Source of the DNA: an uncultured Lachnospiraceae bacterium
Lineage (GTDB): Bacteria > Bacillota > Clostridia > Lachnospirales > Lachnospiraceae
DNA length: 64,000 bases
NCBI GenBank assembly: GCA_946558695.1
Contig: CAMNTQ010000003.1
Span: 39,856 to 103,855, forward strand
Reading direction: 5' to 3'
In this document: positions 35,301 to 44,139 of the stretch, piece after piece
Layout of the letters: every line of letters starts with the position of its first letter
Numbering within the stretch: the first letter of the stretch is position 1
Made by a program: the position numbers and the translations under genes
Notes under the pieces: model-generated
The model's input: only the letters and a program-made list of their open reading frames with translations
What the model was told of the DNA's origin: nothing
Databases searched by the model: none

Positions 35301-36203
35301 CTAACCTTTTACAGCGCCGGCCATGATTCCGCTGTCAAAATATTTCTGGAAGAACGGATACATGATCAGAAGCGGTAAACTGGAAATAATAATGGTTGCG
35401 TATTTCAGAAGCTCTGCTAACTGCGCCCGCGCCGCCGTGCTCTGCATATCCGCGATCATACCGGATTCCGGCTGGTTCTGGATCAGGATGGAGCGAAGGA
35501 CGAGCTGCAGCGGCTGTTTTGCCGAATCATTCAGGTAGATCATCGCATCAAAGTAGCTGTTCCACATAGCGACAAACTGCCACAGGACAAGAACGGCGAT
35601 GACCGGCGTACAGACTGGAAGCAGGATCTTAAAGAAGAACGTCAGCTCGCTGGCTCCGTCCACATCCGCCGCCTCACGAAGCTCCTGCGGGATCCCTTTA
35701 TAATAAGTCCTTGCGATGGTCATATTCCACACACTGAAGGCTCCCGGAAGGATCACCGCCCACATGCTGTCTACAAGTCCCAGATTACTTACTATCAAAT
35801 ATGTAGGGATCAGGCCGCCGCCAAAGAACATGGTGATCATGAAAATGATATTAAAGAACCCTCTTCCCTTAAAATCTTCCCTTGACAGCGGATAAGCCGC
35901 CAGAAGTGTCACAGCCACAGAAACGACCGTAAACAGTACCGAATAGACGATCGCATTCTTAAATCCGATCCAGATCTGGCTGTTGGTCATGACACGCTCA
36001 TAGGCAGTCGACGTCCATTTGCTGAAATCAAAGGTGATTCCCTTATTCTGCAGCGTGATTGGATCCATGAAGGATGCAACAATAATATAAATCATCGGCA
36101 CGATAATCGCAACCACAAATAATCCCAGCAGCACATATCCGACCGTCAAAAGCACTTTATCCTGTCTCGAATATCTTGTAAATAAACCCTTTTTCTTTTT
36201 CAC
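35301..36203 (-). CDS. ABC sugar permease, LplC/AraQ type
   Basis: The 300-residue inner-membrane permease has six predicted transmembrane helices and the EAA loop EAADVDGASELTFFFKI that docks the ATPase. Its AGGAGG (about 36213-36219) overlaps the stop of the preceding permease. A GTG directly after it (36212) leaves no room, so the GTG at 36203, ten bases on, is preferred. It is the partner of the next permease in a heterodimeric channel. Confidence 0.93.
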   Translation of the reverse strand: MKKKKGLFTRYSRQDKVLLTVGYVLLGLFVVAIIVPMIYIIVASFMDPITLQNKGITFDFSKWTSTAYERVMTNSQIWIGFKNAIVYSVLFTVVSVAVTLLAAYPLSREDFKGRGFFNIIFMITMFFGGGLIPTYLIVSNLGLVDSMWAVILPGAFSVWNMTIARTYYKGIPQELREAADVDGASELTFFFKILLPVCTPVIAVLVLWQFVAMWNSYFDAMIYLNDSAKQPLQLVLRSILIQNQPESGMIADMQSTAARAQLAELLKYATIIISSLPLLIMYPFFQKYFDSGIMAGAVKG

Positions 36204-36217
36204 TTTGCGCACACCTC

Positions 36218-37168
36218 CTAGATTCCCTGTCCGTCATTCATCTTCGCCACGATCTTATTCACAACGATCAGAAGAATAACATTGATTACGGTGTTAAACA
36301 GTCCTACTGCAGTTGAAAAGCTGTAATCGCCGTCGATCAGACCTTTTCTGTATACATATGTAGCGATGATCTCTGATGCCGGAAGGTTAAGGTCTGTCTG
36401 CAGCGCGTAGGCTTTTTCAAATCCGATGCTCATGATATTTCCTGCCTGAAGAATGAACTGGATCACGACCATATCTTTGATCGCTGGCCATTCTACGGTT
36501 TTAATCTGCTGTAAGATATTGGCGCCGTCCATGATCGCAGCCTCTCTTAGCTCCTGACTTGCGTTAGACAAAGATGCCGTGTACATGATGGACGCCCAGC
36601 CGGCTCCCTGCCAGATACCGCTGATGATATAGATTGAACGGAACGCTTCCGGCATGGTCATAAAATTAATGTCTGATCCCATCAGTAAGTTTACCGGTCC
36701 TGTCACAGAAAGAAAGATCCGCACGATACCGCAGAGTACGATGACTGACACAAAGTTTGGAAGGTAAAGTATAAGCTGGATTTTTTTCTTGATTCCCGCG
36801 CTCTGAATGCGGTTCAAAAGAAGCGCCAGTATAATCGGAACCGGAAATCCCCATAACAGGCTGTATACACTCAGTTTCAGGGTATTTATCAGATATCTCA
36901 TGAAATCCGGTGAATGCAGAAACCTCGTAAAGTGCTTGAAGCCTACCCATTCGCTTCCCGAAACTCCCTTAAACGGATTGTAATCCTGAAACGCGATCAG
37001 GATACCGCTCATCGGTGCATACTTGAAAATCAGTGTAAGTAACAGCGCTGGCATCAGGAAGAGCAGATAAAGCTGCCAGTGCTGTCTGATATACACCAGT
37101 GTATTGTGAAATCCAGTTTCCTTGCTTCCCTGTTTTCCATTTGCAACAGCTTTTGAAGTTGTATTCAT
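36218..37168 (-). CDS. ABC sugar permease, LplB type
   Basis: The 316-residue permease has about six transmembrane helices (LYLLFLMPALLLTLIFKYAP at the start) and the EAA loop EAAIMDGANILQQIKTV. The ATG at 37168 follows AAAGGAGG; the frame is open 21 codons further up. It is the first gene of the operon LplB-type, LplC-type, lipoprotein, GH32. No ATP-binding subunit is encoded nearby, so a shared MsmK-like ATPase elsewhere is expected. Confidence 0.94.
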   Translation of the reverse strand: MNTTSKAVANGKQGSKETGFHNTLVYIRQHWQLYLLFLMPALLLTLIFKYAPMSGILIAFQDYNPFKGVSGSEWVGFKHFTRFLHSPDFMRYLINTLKLSVYSLLWGFPVPIILALLLNRIQSAGIKKKIQLILYLPNFVSVIVLCGIVRIFLSVTGPVNLLMGSDINFMTMPEAFRSIYIISGIWQGAGWASIMYTASLSNASQELREAAIMDGANILQQIKTVEWPAIKDMVVIQFILQAGNIMSIGFEKAYALQTDLNLPASEIIATYVYRKGLIDGDYSFSTAVGLFNTVINVILLIVVNKIVAKMNDGQGI

Positions 37169-37261
37169 AACTTCCTCCTTTCTCTCAAATCCCTCCGGCT
37201 TTTGCACATTTTTGCTCTCATTTCTTATCACAATCTCCTTTCCTCTCTTAATTTGTGCATT

Positions 37262-37281
37262 TGTAAAATATTTATTTTACA
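37262..37281. promoter_or_regulatory. Candidate operator, 20-bp perfect palindrome
   Basis: TGTAAAATA-TT-TATTTTACA is a perfect 20-base palindrome about 25 bases downstream of the importer promoter on minus. A protein bound here would block elongation. It differs in core sequence from the palindrome before the GH32 gene, so the two may bind different regulators. Confidence 0.5.
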
Positions 37282-37304
37282 TTATCTTGAGATTTGTTAT
37301 ATTA

Positions 37305-37333
37305 TTTATATCATTTACTTTACATTTAGTCAA
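37305..37333 (-). promoter_or_regulatory. Promoter of the fructan importer operon
   Basis: TTGACT (37328-37333), a 17-base spacer and TATAAA (37305-37310) are on minus, giving a leader of about 130 bases before the LplB-type gene. The AT-rich gap 37169-37529 holds this promoter, the regulator promoter and dyads, and no gene. Confidence 0.8.
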
Positions 37334-37454
37334 TAATATTTTTGCTATTTGCATATTTTTATTTTTACATTTTATGTCAACTGTACACTCTGAACAAATC
37401 GGAATACAATTTTATCCTAATAAAAAATTTCTTTTAAATTTTATATTTTTACAT

Positions 37455-37483
37455 TTGACACATTTTTGTTTGTGCATTATAAT
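37455..37483 (+). promoter_or_regulatory. Promoter of the LacI-family regulator
   Basis: TTGACA (37455-37460), a 17-base spacer and TATAAT (37478-37483) match the consensus exactly. A dyad with arms GTTTGTG and CACAAAC spans the -10 and the start point. This suggests autorepression. Confidence 0.88.
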
Positions 37484-37529
37484 GTGGATATCACGTAATT
37501 ACACAAACGAGAGCAAAAAGGAGGGGCAC

Positions 37530-38600
37530 ATGGGTACCAGAGTTACGATTCAGGATATTGCCAACGAGCTTGGCATTTCCCGCAACACAGTCTCAAAGGC
37601 GATCAACAACACCGGCATACTGGCTGATGCCACCAGAGATAAAGTATTAAAAAAAGCAATGGAGATGGGGTACAAGCAGTTTTCCTATGTGACTGCCGCT
37701 AATACGGGGAGTTCAGTACTCTCCGTCCCCCTTTCCAAAGGAAGTAATGAGATTGCGCTGTTTATGTCCAATTTCGTGGCAGGCTCCCACTTCGCGCTCA
37801 TCATGCTGGATAAGTTCCAGAAAGAACTTGCCGGACTGGGATACAGCCTTACCATGCACCGAATACTTGAGGAAGAGCAGGAAAGCATGAAGCTTCCCGC
37901 CTCTTTTTCCCGAGAACGGACTGCCGGGATCATCTGTATCGAGATGTTCCATTATGAATATGACCAGATGCTTTGCGGCTTAGGGCTTCCAGTCTTATTC
38001 GTAGACGCGCCGGTAACCTATGCAAAAGCGCCGTTGGAAGCAGATATTTTATGCATGGATAATCATTCCGGCATCTATTCCCTGATCAGCGAGATGGCCA
38101 GAAGGGGGAAGACGCGCATCGGGTTTATCGGGGAATACATGCACTGCCAGTCTTTCTTTGAGCGATATATGGCTTATCGGAACGCCCTGTATCTGGCGGG
38201 GCTCCCCTGTCCGGATGAAGCCTGCATCATACGGAACAAGGAGGGCGCGCGCTACCCGTCCTCAAAGGATTATCTGGAATATCTGAACGAACGCTTCCAA
38301 AAGCTTCCCCGACTGCCGGAAGTATTCCTGTGCGCGAACGATTTTATCGCTCTGGATGCTCTGCAGGTATTAAAAAAACTGGGCTATGGTGTCCCAGACG
38401 ATGTATGGCTGTGCGGATTTGATGATTCCCCCGAATCAAAGATCGTCACGCCGCCCCTTACCACCATCCATATACACAGCCAGATCATGGGATTTTCTGC
38501 GGTAAATCTGCTGATGTCCCGTATCAGCGAGCCATATTTGAATTACCGCACAGTGCATACGGAGACAGACCTGATCTACCGGGATTCCACCTGCGACTGA
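37530..38600 (+). CDS. LacI-family transcriptional regulator
   Basis: The 356-residue protein has an N-terminal helix-turn-helix with hinge (TIQDIANELGISRNTVSKAI) and a periplasmic-binding-like sensor domain ending DDVWLCGFDDSPESK and TTIHIH. It is divergent from the importer operon and most likely represses it and the GH32 gene. Sequence before 37530 is open but non-coding in character. An AGGAGG seven bases before the ATG at 37530 and the DNA-binding domain starting at residue 5 fix the start. The gene has a consensus promoter of its own. Confidence 0.95.
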   Translation: MGTRVTIQDIANELGISRNTVSKAINNTGILADATRDKVLKKAMEMGYKQFSYVTAANTGSSVLSVPLSKGSNEIALFMSNFVAGSHFALIMLDKFQKELAGLGYSLTMHRILEEEQESMKLPASFSRERTAGIICIEMFHYEYDQMLCGLGLPVLFVDAPVTYAKAPLEADILCMDNHSGIYSLISEMARRGKTRIGFIGEYMHCQSFFERYMAYRNALYLAGLPCPDEACIIRNKEGARYPSSKDYLEYLNERFQKLPRLPEVFLCANDFIALDALQVLKKLGYGVPDDVWLCGFDDSPESKIVTPPLTTIHIHSQIMGFSAVNLLMSRISEPYLNYRTVHTETDLIYRDSTCD

Positions 38601-38650
38601 TTACCGGGATTCCCGGATACTTAACCATCATCAATTTTAGGAGGTATATC

Positions 38651-39298
38651 ATGAGTAATTTGTTTAACCTTGACGGTCCCATCCTGCAGTTCATCAACAA
38701 AATCGTATACAGCGTCTATCTGAACATCTTATGGTTCGTCTGCTGTATCCCCATTGTGACGATCGGCGCGTCCACCACCGCCCTTTTCTATGTCACATTA
38801 AAGATGGCAAAAAATGAAGAAGGCAACATCACAAAATCATTTTTCCACTCTTTTAAAGACAATCTAAAGCAAGGGACGAAGATCTGGCTGATCCTTTTGT
38901 CTCTGGGGATCATCCTTGGCATTGACGGTTATGTACTGTACCATATACGGTTTGAAAATATATTCTGGACACTCTGTATGGCAGTTTTCTTTGTCGCGGC
39001 AGCCGCCTACGCCATCGTCCTGATGTATATTTTCCCTCTTCTCGCCCGTTTTGACAATACGGTTGGCGCTATGTTCAAAAATGCGCTGTTTATTGGCATC
39101 CGTTTTCTGTTCTGTACGGTATTGATGGCAGTCATTTATTTCGTCATGCTGCTTGTTATCATCCGTATCTTTACACCGGCTGTCATCTTCGGGGAAGGAC
39201 TCTGCGCCCTGCTCTGCTCCTATATGCTGTCCAATATCCTACTGCTTTGTCAGGAGAGGACCGAGAAACGTCAAGACACAGCCGCCGAAATACAGTAA
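38651..39298 (+). CDS. DUF624 (YesL-type) membrane protein
   Basis: The 215-residue protein has about five transmembrane helices and the typical family start FNLDGPILQFINKIVYSVYLNILW followed by CCIPIVTIGASTTALFYVTLK. Members sit beside LplB/LplC-type importers throughout Firmicutes. Their function is unknown. It follows the regulator by 50 bp with an AGGAGG, and probably belongs to the sugar locus. Confidence 0.9.
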   Translation: MSNLFNLDGPILQFINKIVYSVYLNILWFVCCIPIVTIGASTTALFYVTLKMAKNEEGNITKSFFHSFKDNLKQGTKIWLILLSLGIILGIDGYVLYHIRFENIFWTLCMAVFFVAAAAYAIVLMYIFPLLARFDNTVGAMFKNALFIGIRFLFCTVLMAVIYFVMLLVIIRIFTPAVIFGEGLCALLCSYMLSNILLLCQERTEKRQDTAAEIQ

Positions 39299-39370
39299 TT
39301 CTGGAACAAAAAAAGAGAGTCATAAAATGACTCCAAAACAAGATTCAACGTCTGAAAAGGATAAGAACAT

Positions 39371-40036
39371 ATGAGAAATCAGACACATACCTCCGCCAAA
39401 AACAAACACTGGAAACACCTTAACGGAAAACAAAGGCTTCGATATATCTGGGATTATTATAAGCTTTTGATCACAATCTTCCTGATCATCCTGTACATAC
39501 TCAGCTATACGCTGTACGGCCGCCTTACTAAAAAGGAAGTCTTGCTGTATATCGGCCTTGTAAATATGTCCGTGGGCGAACAGCTCACTGACGGGTTAAG
39601 CCACGGTTTCATAGATTTCACAGATACCGACGCCGCCAGATCAGAGCTCAGGCTCTATACCGGGCTGTATCTTACCGACGATCCAGACGATCCCAATTAC
39701 GAATACGCCTATGCTTCCCGCATAAAAATAATGGCCTCTATTGACGGCGAAAAACTGGACGCTATAATTACTGATAAAAAAACTTTTGACGCTTTTTCAC
39801 AAGACGGCGATTTCTGCGATATGGAAGAACTGCTGAAAAACCTAAGCCCCCAAACCAGAGAAGCGTTAAAGCCGTATCTTGTAACGGGCAGCCGCCCCAC
39901 AGGACTGTGCGTTTCGCAAAAAGGGCTGTTTAATAAAGCCGGTTTTTCTGACGATGTTTATTTGGGAGTGTTTAAAAATTCTCCGCGAAAGGACCGGATC
40001 GCGGAATATATAGAGTACCTGTATTCCGAGCAGTAG
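39371..40036 (+). CDS. Unknown single-pass membrane protein next to DUF624
   Basis: The 221-residue protein has a basic N-terminus, one transmembrane helix (about 31-50, LLITIFLIILYILSYTLYG) and a soluble exterior domain of about 165 residues. The domain is acidic in the middle (YLTDDPDDPNYEYAYASRIK) and includes IMASIDGEKLDAIITDKKTFDAF. That stretch is reminiscent of a solute-binding-protein-like fold, but I do not recognise the family. Its ribosome site (AAGGAT) is weak. It is the last gene of the plus-strand run from the LacI regulator. Confidence 0.75.
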   Translation: MRNQTHTSAKNKHWKHLNGKQRLRYIWDYYKLLITIFLIILYILSYTLYGRLTKKEVLLYIGLVNMSVGEQLTDGLSHGFIDFTDTDAARSELRLYTGLYLTDDPDDPNYEYAYASRIKIMASIDGEKLDAIITDKKTFDAFSQDGDFCDMEELLKNLSPQTREALKPYLVTGSRPTGLCVSQKGLFNKAGFSDDVYLGVFKNSPRKDRIAEYIEYLYSEQ

Positions 40037-40061
40037 ACAGAATAAAGCGCAGCATTATCTG

Positions 40062-40997
40062 TTATGCAAGCGTTTCATACAGCATCACCATCAGCGGCAT
40101 CGTCACGATACAGAATATGATCGACATCACATTGATCACGCTTGCGTATTTGGAATCCTGATTATGTATCTGTGCCAGCTGCGTCACCATCGCTGCTGCC
40201 GGAGCCGACGATGCCAGAAAGACAACCAGAAGAATATCCTTCGCTTCCCTGTGAAGCCCCATTCTTGCTATCATGGCAAAGATAACCGCGATCACTGCCG
40301 GATAGACAAGCAGCCGGATGAAACACACAAAATAGGGTCTCTTACGGCTGAACACCCACTTAAGATCCATATTTCCGATCACCATCCCGATAACAAACAT
40401 CCCGGCAGTACCGATCATATTCCCAAATCCTTCCAGACAGGTCCCGATGACCTCTGGTATATGGATTCTTGCCGCAAAGAAGAAAAATCCTGCTATCATG
40501 GCAATAATATTAGGATTCACCAAAATCTTTTTATAATCCCAGTCTTCCGTCTGCTGCCCGATCAACCTGCTTCCATGAGTCCAGATCAGCACTGTCTGAA
40601 CAATATTGTAGGCATTCGTATAAAACACCCATTCCAGCCCCATCACCGCCGCCACCAGAGGAATGATCAGATTTCCCGCATTAGTATAGATGAGCGACGC
40701 CCTCTCGATACTGTTCAAATTCAAAGGCCTTCTAAGAAGCGTAGTCCACACGATCAGCAATATGTGTACAAGTACAGCAGCTCCTGCCGCAAGCAGAAGC
40801 CCCTGCACTTTATCCTTTGTAAGTTCAATCTGAAAAGAATAGATAACCATACAGGGAGAGCAGATATACACGACCATATTGGATATTACCTTGCTTTCCT
40901 CACTTTTAAACAACCCTGCCTTAACGCTTGCATACCCCGCCGCCACGAACAGAAACAGCGATACGATCTGCCCGGCAAGCAATATACTTAGTTCCAT
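40062..40997 (-). CDS. AEC-family (auxin-efflux-carrier-like) transporter
   Basis: A 311-residue membrane protein with about ten helices, of the AEC family of secondary carriers (AGYASVKAGLFKSEESKVISNMVVYICSPCMV ... ASSAPAAAMVTQLA) that export or import small organic acids or amino acids. The substrate is unknown. Its start overlaps the preceding gene by ten bases. It is the last gene of the Trk transcript. Confidence 0.88.
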   Translation of the reverse strand: MELSILLAGQIVSLFLFVAAGYASVKAGLFKSEESKVISNMVVYICSPCMVIYSFQIELTKDKVQGLLLAAGAAVLVHILLIVWTTLLRRPLNLNSIERASLIYTNAGNLIIPLVAAVMGLEWVFYTNAYNIVQTVLIWTHGSRLIGQQTEDWDYKKILVNPNIIAMIAGFFFFAARIHIPEVIGTCLEGFGNMIGTAGMFVIGMVIGNMDLKWVFSRKRPYFVCFIRLLVYPAVIAVIFAMIARMGLHREAKDILLVVFLASSAPAAAMVTQLAQIHNQDSKYASVINVMSIIFCIVTMPLMVMLYETLA

Positions 40998-42664
40998 GTT
41001 TCATCCTTTTCATTCTGACTGTCATTCTCTGCCGGCGCTTTGGAAGGCGCATCTATCTTTCCATTAATGGAAAGAGACATGACGGCATTAGTATTCTCAT
41101 TCTCCTTGTATTCCATCGTAACTTCCTGTCCGACTTCGCATCTTACTACATCAATATAGTCGACAACCGATACGTCAAAGATATCGTCAGAACCCTCTAC
41201 CATAATGTAATAATGAGACGTCCCTTCAATCACCGCCTGGGCAATCTTTGCAATCTTTCCTGTTACTGACTTAATCTCTCTTGTATCTTTTTCTGCTTCC
41301 TTTACTCCGTTGCTGAGAAGCAGCTCGAGGTAATTCTCCTCACACTGGCTCACACTATCGCCGATAGCAACGATCTGATACTTTTGCACGTTCACCATGG
41401 CATACTTTTTCACAAGCCCTGCATCATCCTTGAGCGCGACAAAATATGTCGGCTCATCGGAAATATTGAGAAGCAGCGGGAAGGTTGCCACATATTTGAG
41501 GTTCTGCACCTGACCCTCCGCCGAGGACATGGCAGAGGCTTCCGTCGCGCCTTCCACTTTATAATATTTCGTCTCCATGGTCCGCTGATTAGACAGCATG
41601 AATCCTACGTTGGACTGATCACCATTGACAGATGTCACACCGGTATACATCCATACGTCATCATCCAGCGCAAGATAATTGTAGCCGTCCGTTGTCTCAA
41701 GACAATCCTTCTGGCTTAGGACACTGTTGATAAATCCGTGCTTCAGCGTCCCGTAATAATCAAACAGCTCTACAAGCAGATCGGCCGCATACGCCCGGTC
41801 GATCCATGACGGCGCATTCTCAATCTTATAGGTCTTCGTCTCGCCGGTGATGGCATTGCAGAGAACCACCTTTCCTACCGTCTCTCCCCCGAATAATCCG
41901 ATGTTAAATTTTTTCACAGGCGCAACCCAGTAGGGAACTCCGTTATCATCTATCTCAAAACTTAAGCCCCCGTAGATGTAGGTCGGATGCTTAAACCTTA
42001 GATGCCGGTATATATTTCGGTTAAAATATTCGCTCGTCGTATACTTCATGCCCTCTTCAAGCTTCACAAGCTCCGTCGTCTGGGTGGCCATATTGATTCT
42101 GATATAGGCCGGAATCCCCTTCGACTGATTGGTAAACCATTTGATCAGGCTTGCGTAACGAAGAGGCGATACCCTGACCGGATTATCTTTGTAATTGATC
42201 TGGGTATAGATATCGTCCACTTCAAACTGAGACACCATATCCACCATGCTTCCCATCTTGCGGTCACCTAAGATCATCGCCGTATCCCTGTCAAGGAGCG
42301 GAATCTTGTCAAAAGAAAGCTCCTCCACATCCTCTGTGAATTCACCTTCCTCTACCTCCATAAGCTGCTGGTATTTTTTTGCATTGATGATCGGAGATGA
42401 AAGCAGCGTACCCGCCAGATAAATAATACCAAGCACCAATATGACCGTCACGATCACTCGAATCCCTTTATTTTCCTTTGCCTCACGAAGCGACTGCATC
42501 CTCTTCCGGCCCATATACATTACGGCCGCAACGATCAGGATGATAAAAATAAAAAACCATGTTTCTGACGAGTGGATATTGATTGCCGGCAGCGAAATGT
42601 AATAATAGATTCCAACTATGATCACAGCCATAAGAACCGCCAATATCTTAATTTTTGATTTCAT
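40988..42664 (-). CDS. Unknown membrane-anchored protein downstream of trkH
   Basis: The 558-residue protein has three N-terminal transmembrane helices (about 7-25, 34-51 and 68-88) and a large soluble domain of about 430 residues. The domain has beta-rich repeats with paired phrases such as ATQTTELVKLEEGMKYTTSE and AITGETKTYKIENAPSWIDR, then a C-terminal OB-like strand set (KSVTGKIAKIAQAVIEGTSH). I do not recognise a named family. It lies 13 bp after trkH and overlaps the AEC gene, so it is part of the trk operon and may act at the membrane in ion homeostasis, though that is only positional. Confidence 0.8.
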   Translation of the reverse strand: MKSKIKILAVLMAVIIVGIYYYISLPAINIHSSETWFFIFIILIVAAVMYMGRKRMQSLREAKENKGIRVIVTVILVLGIIYLAGTLLSSPIINAKKYQQLMEVEEGEFTEDVEELSFDKIPLLDRDTAMILGDRKMGSMVDMVSQFEVDDIYTQINYKDNPVRVSPLRYASLIKWFTNQSKGIPAYIRINMATQTTELVKLEEGMKYTTSEYFNRNIYRHLRFKHPTYIYGGLSFEIDDNGVPYWVAPVKKFNIGLFGGETVGKVVLCNAITGETKTYKIENAPSWIDRAYAADLLVELFDYYGTLKHGFINSVLSQKDCLETTDGYNYLALDDDVWMYTGVTSVNGDQSNVGFMLSNQRTMETKYYKVEGATEASAMSSAEGQVQNLKYVATFPLLLNISDEPTYFVALKDDAGLVKKYAMVNVQKYQIVAIGDSVSQCEENYLELLLSNGVKEAEKDTREIKSVTGKIAKIAQAVIEGTSHYYIMVEGSDDIFDVSVVDYIDVVRCEVGQEVTMEYKENENTNAVMSLSINGKIDAPSKAPAENDSQNEKDETWN

Positions 42665-42677
42665 AAACTACCTCCGT

Positions 42678-44123
42678 TTAAAATCTCTTTCTCCAAACCG
42701 GAACCGCTATTAGCATCAAGACCGGGAATATCTCAAGTCTTCCCGCCAGCATGTCAAAACAGAATACAAGCTTGGAAAAAACCGAAAATTCTGAAAAATT
42801 CCCTGTCGGTCCGACTTTTGCGATTCCCGGCCCGATATTGTTAAGTGTTGTCAGTACCGAACTGAAAGTGGTTGCAAAATCCATGTTATCAACGGAAACA
42901 AGCAGAACAGAACCAATGAGGATTGCAGCATACGCCATCAGATACACACTTACCTTTTTCACAACCTCCGTGTTCATCTTTTTCCCGTTGACGCGGATGA
43001 TACTAACAGACTTCGGATGCTTCATCTGCTTAATCTCCCGCTTGATGCTTTTCAGCACGATCAGAACTCTTGATACTTTGATACCGCCTCCAGTGGAGGA
43101 AGCACATGCCCCAATGACCATCAGAATCAGCAGGATGCACTGGGAGAACATGGGCCACTGCACAAAATCCGCCGTTGCATAACCCGTTGTTGTGATAACA
43201 GACGCCACCTGAAAAACAGCATACCGAAAAGCCTTAAGAGGATTCCCGAACTGCGCGCTGATATTCCAAGTGATCGCCGCTGTCGAAGCAGCAATAATAA
43301 AAACATATGCCCGCACTTCTTCATTTTTCCATACCGTCTTAAATTCTCTAAGAAGCAGCATGTAAAACAGGGAGAAATTTATGCCGAACAAAATCATGAA
43401 TATCGTTATCACACCGTCTATATACGCACTGTCAAAATGCCCCACGCTGGCTCCATAATTGGAAAACCCTCCCGTTCCCGCTGTTCCGAAAGCATGGAGC
43501 AGGCTGTCAAACAGATTCATTCCTCCACAAAGAAGCAGTATCGTCTGTACAAGAGTCATCCCAAGATATATGCCGTATAAAATACGTGCCGTGGACACCA
43601 TCTTCGGAACAAGCTTCTCCTTCTCCGGTCCCGGAACCTCCGCAGTCATAAGGTACATCGAGCTGTTTTTATCAAGGCTTGTGAGTACCAGTACAAATAC
43701 CAGCACTCCCATCCCGCCTACCCAATGGGTAAAGCTCCTCCAAAAAAGCATACACTGAGACAAAGCTTCTACATCCGGAAGTATGGAGGAACCTGTCGTC
43801 GTAAAACCGGATATGGTTTCAAAAAGTGCATCTGCATAATTCGGAATCTCGCCGGATATGGTAAAGGGGAGCGCCCCAAACAAAGACCACAGTATCCATG
43901 CCGATGCCACGATGATCAGACCTTCCTTTTCATATATCTTCGTCTTTTCCGGCTTCCTTAGCCCCACCATGAGAAAAAACAGAAGAAGTATGGCAGAAGG
44001 GATCAGAAAAGCGATGCCCTCCCGCTCATCATACAGCGCCCCTACAAATGCCGGAACCAAAAGCAAAAGCGCCTCCACACCCAGCATTTTTCCTAATATA
44101 TAACCTATCATCCTCGTATTCAT
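42678..44123 (-). CDS. trkH: Trk-type potassium transporter membrane subunit
   Basis: The 481-residue SKT-family channel has four pore repeats with filter regions ISGFTTTGSS, AFGTAGTGGFSN, SVITTTGYA and TLNNIGPG. TrkH conducts potassium when gated by TrkA. It starts 17 bp after trkA on the same strand. It is clearly distinct from the KtrB at 27-28 kb. Confidence 0.94.
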   Translation of the reverse strand: MNTRMIGYILGKMLGVEALLLLVPAFVGALYDEREGIAFLIPSAILLLFFLMVGLRKPEKTKIYEKEGLIIVASAWILWSLFGALPFTISGEIPNYADALFETISGFTTTGSSILPDVEALSQCMLFWRSFTHWVGGMGVLVFVLVLTSLDKNSSMYLMTAEVPGPEKEKLVPKMVSTARILYGIYLGMTLVQTILLLCGGMNLFDSLLHAFGTAGTGGFSNYGASVGHFDSAYIDGVITIFMILFGINFSLFYMLLLREFKTVWKNEEVRAYVFIIAASTAAITWNISAQFGNPLKAFRYAVFQVASVITTTGYATADFVQWPMFSQCILLILMVIGACASSTGGGIKVSRVLIVLKSIKREIKQMKHPKSVSIIRVNGKKMNTEVVKKVSVYLMAYAAILIGSVLLVSVDNMDFATTFSSVLTTLNNIGPGIAKVGPTGNFSEFSVFSKLVFCFDMLAGRLEIFPVLMLIAVPVWRKRF

Positions 44124-44139
44124 AATCTTTTAAGACTCC

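Noticed and set aside
37122..37529. N-terminal extension of the LacI regulator to 37122
   Set aside because: The region is AT-rich promoter DNA giving a Phe/Leu-rich peptide. The AGGAGG and helix-turn-helix place the start at 37530.
40164..40991. 275-codon plus-strand frame opposite the AEC transporter
   Set aside because: The product is Arg/His/Cys-rich low-complexity sequence mirroring a membrane protein. The minus-strand gene is coherent and coupled to its neighbour.
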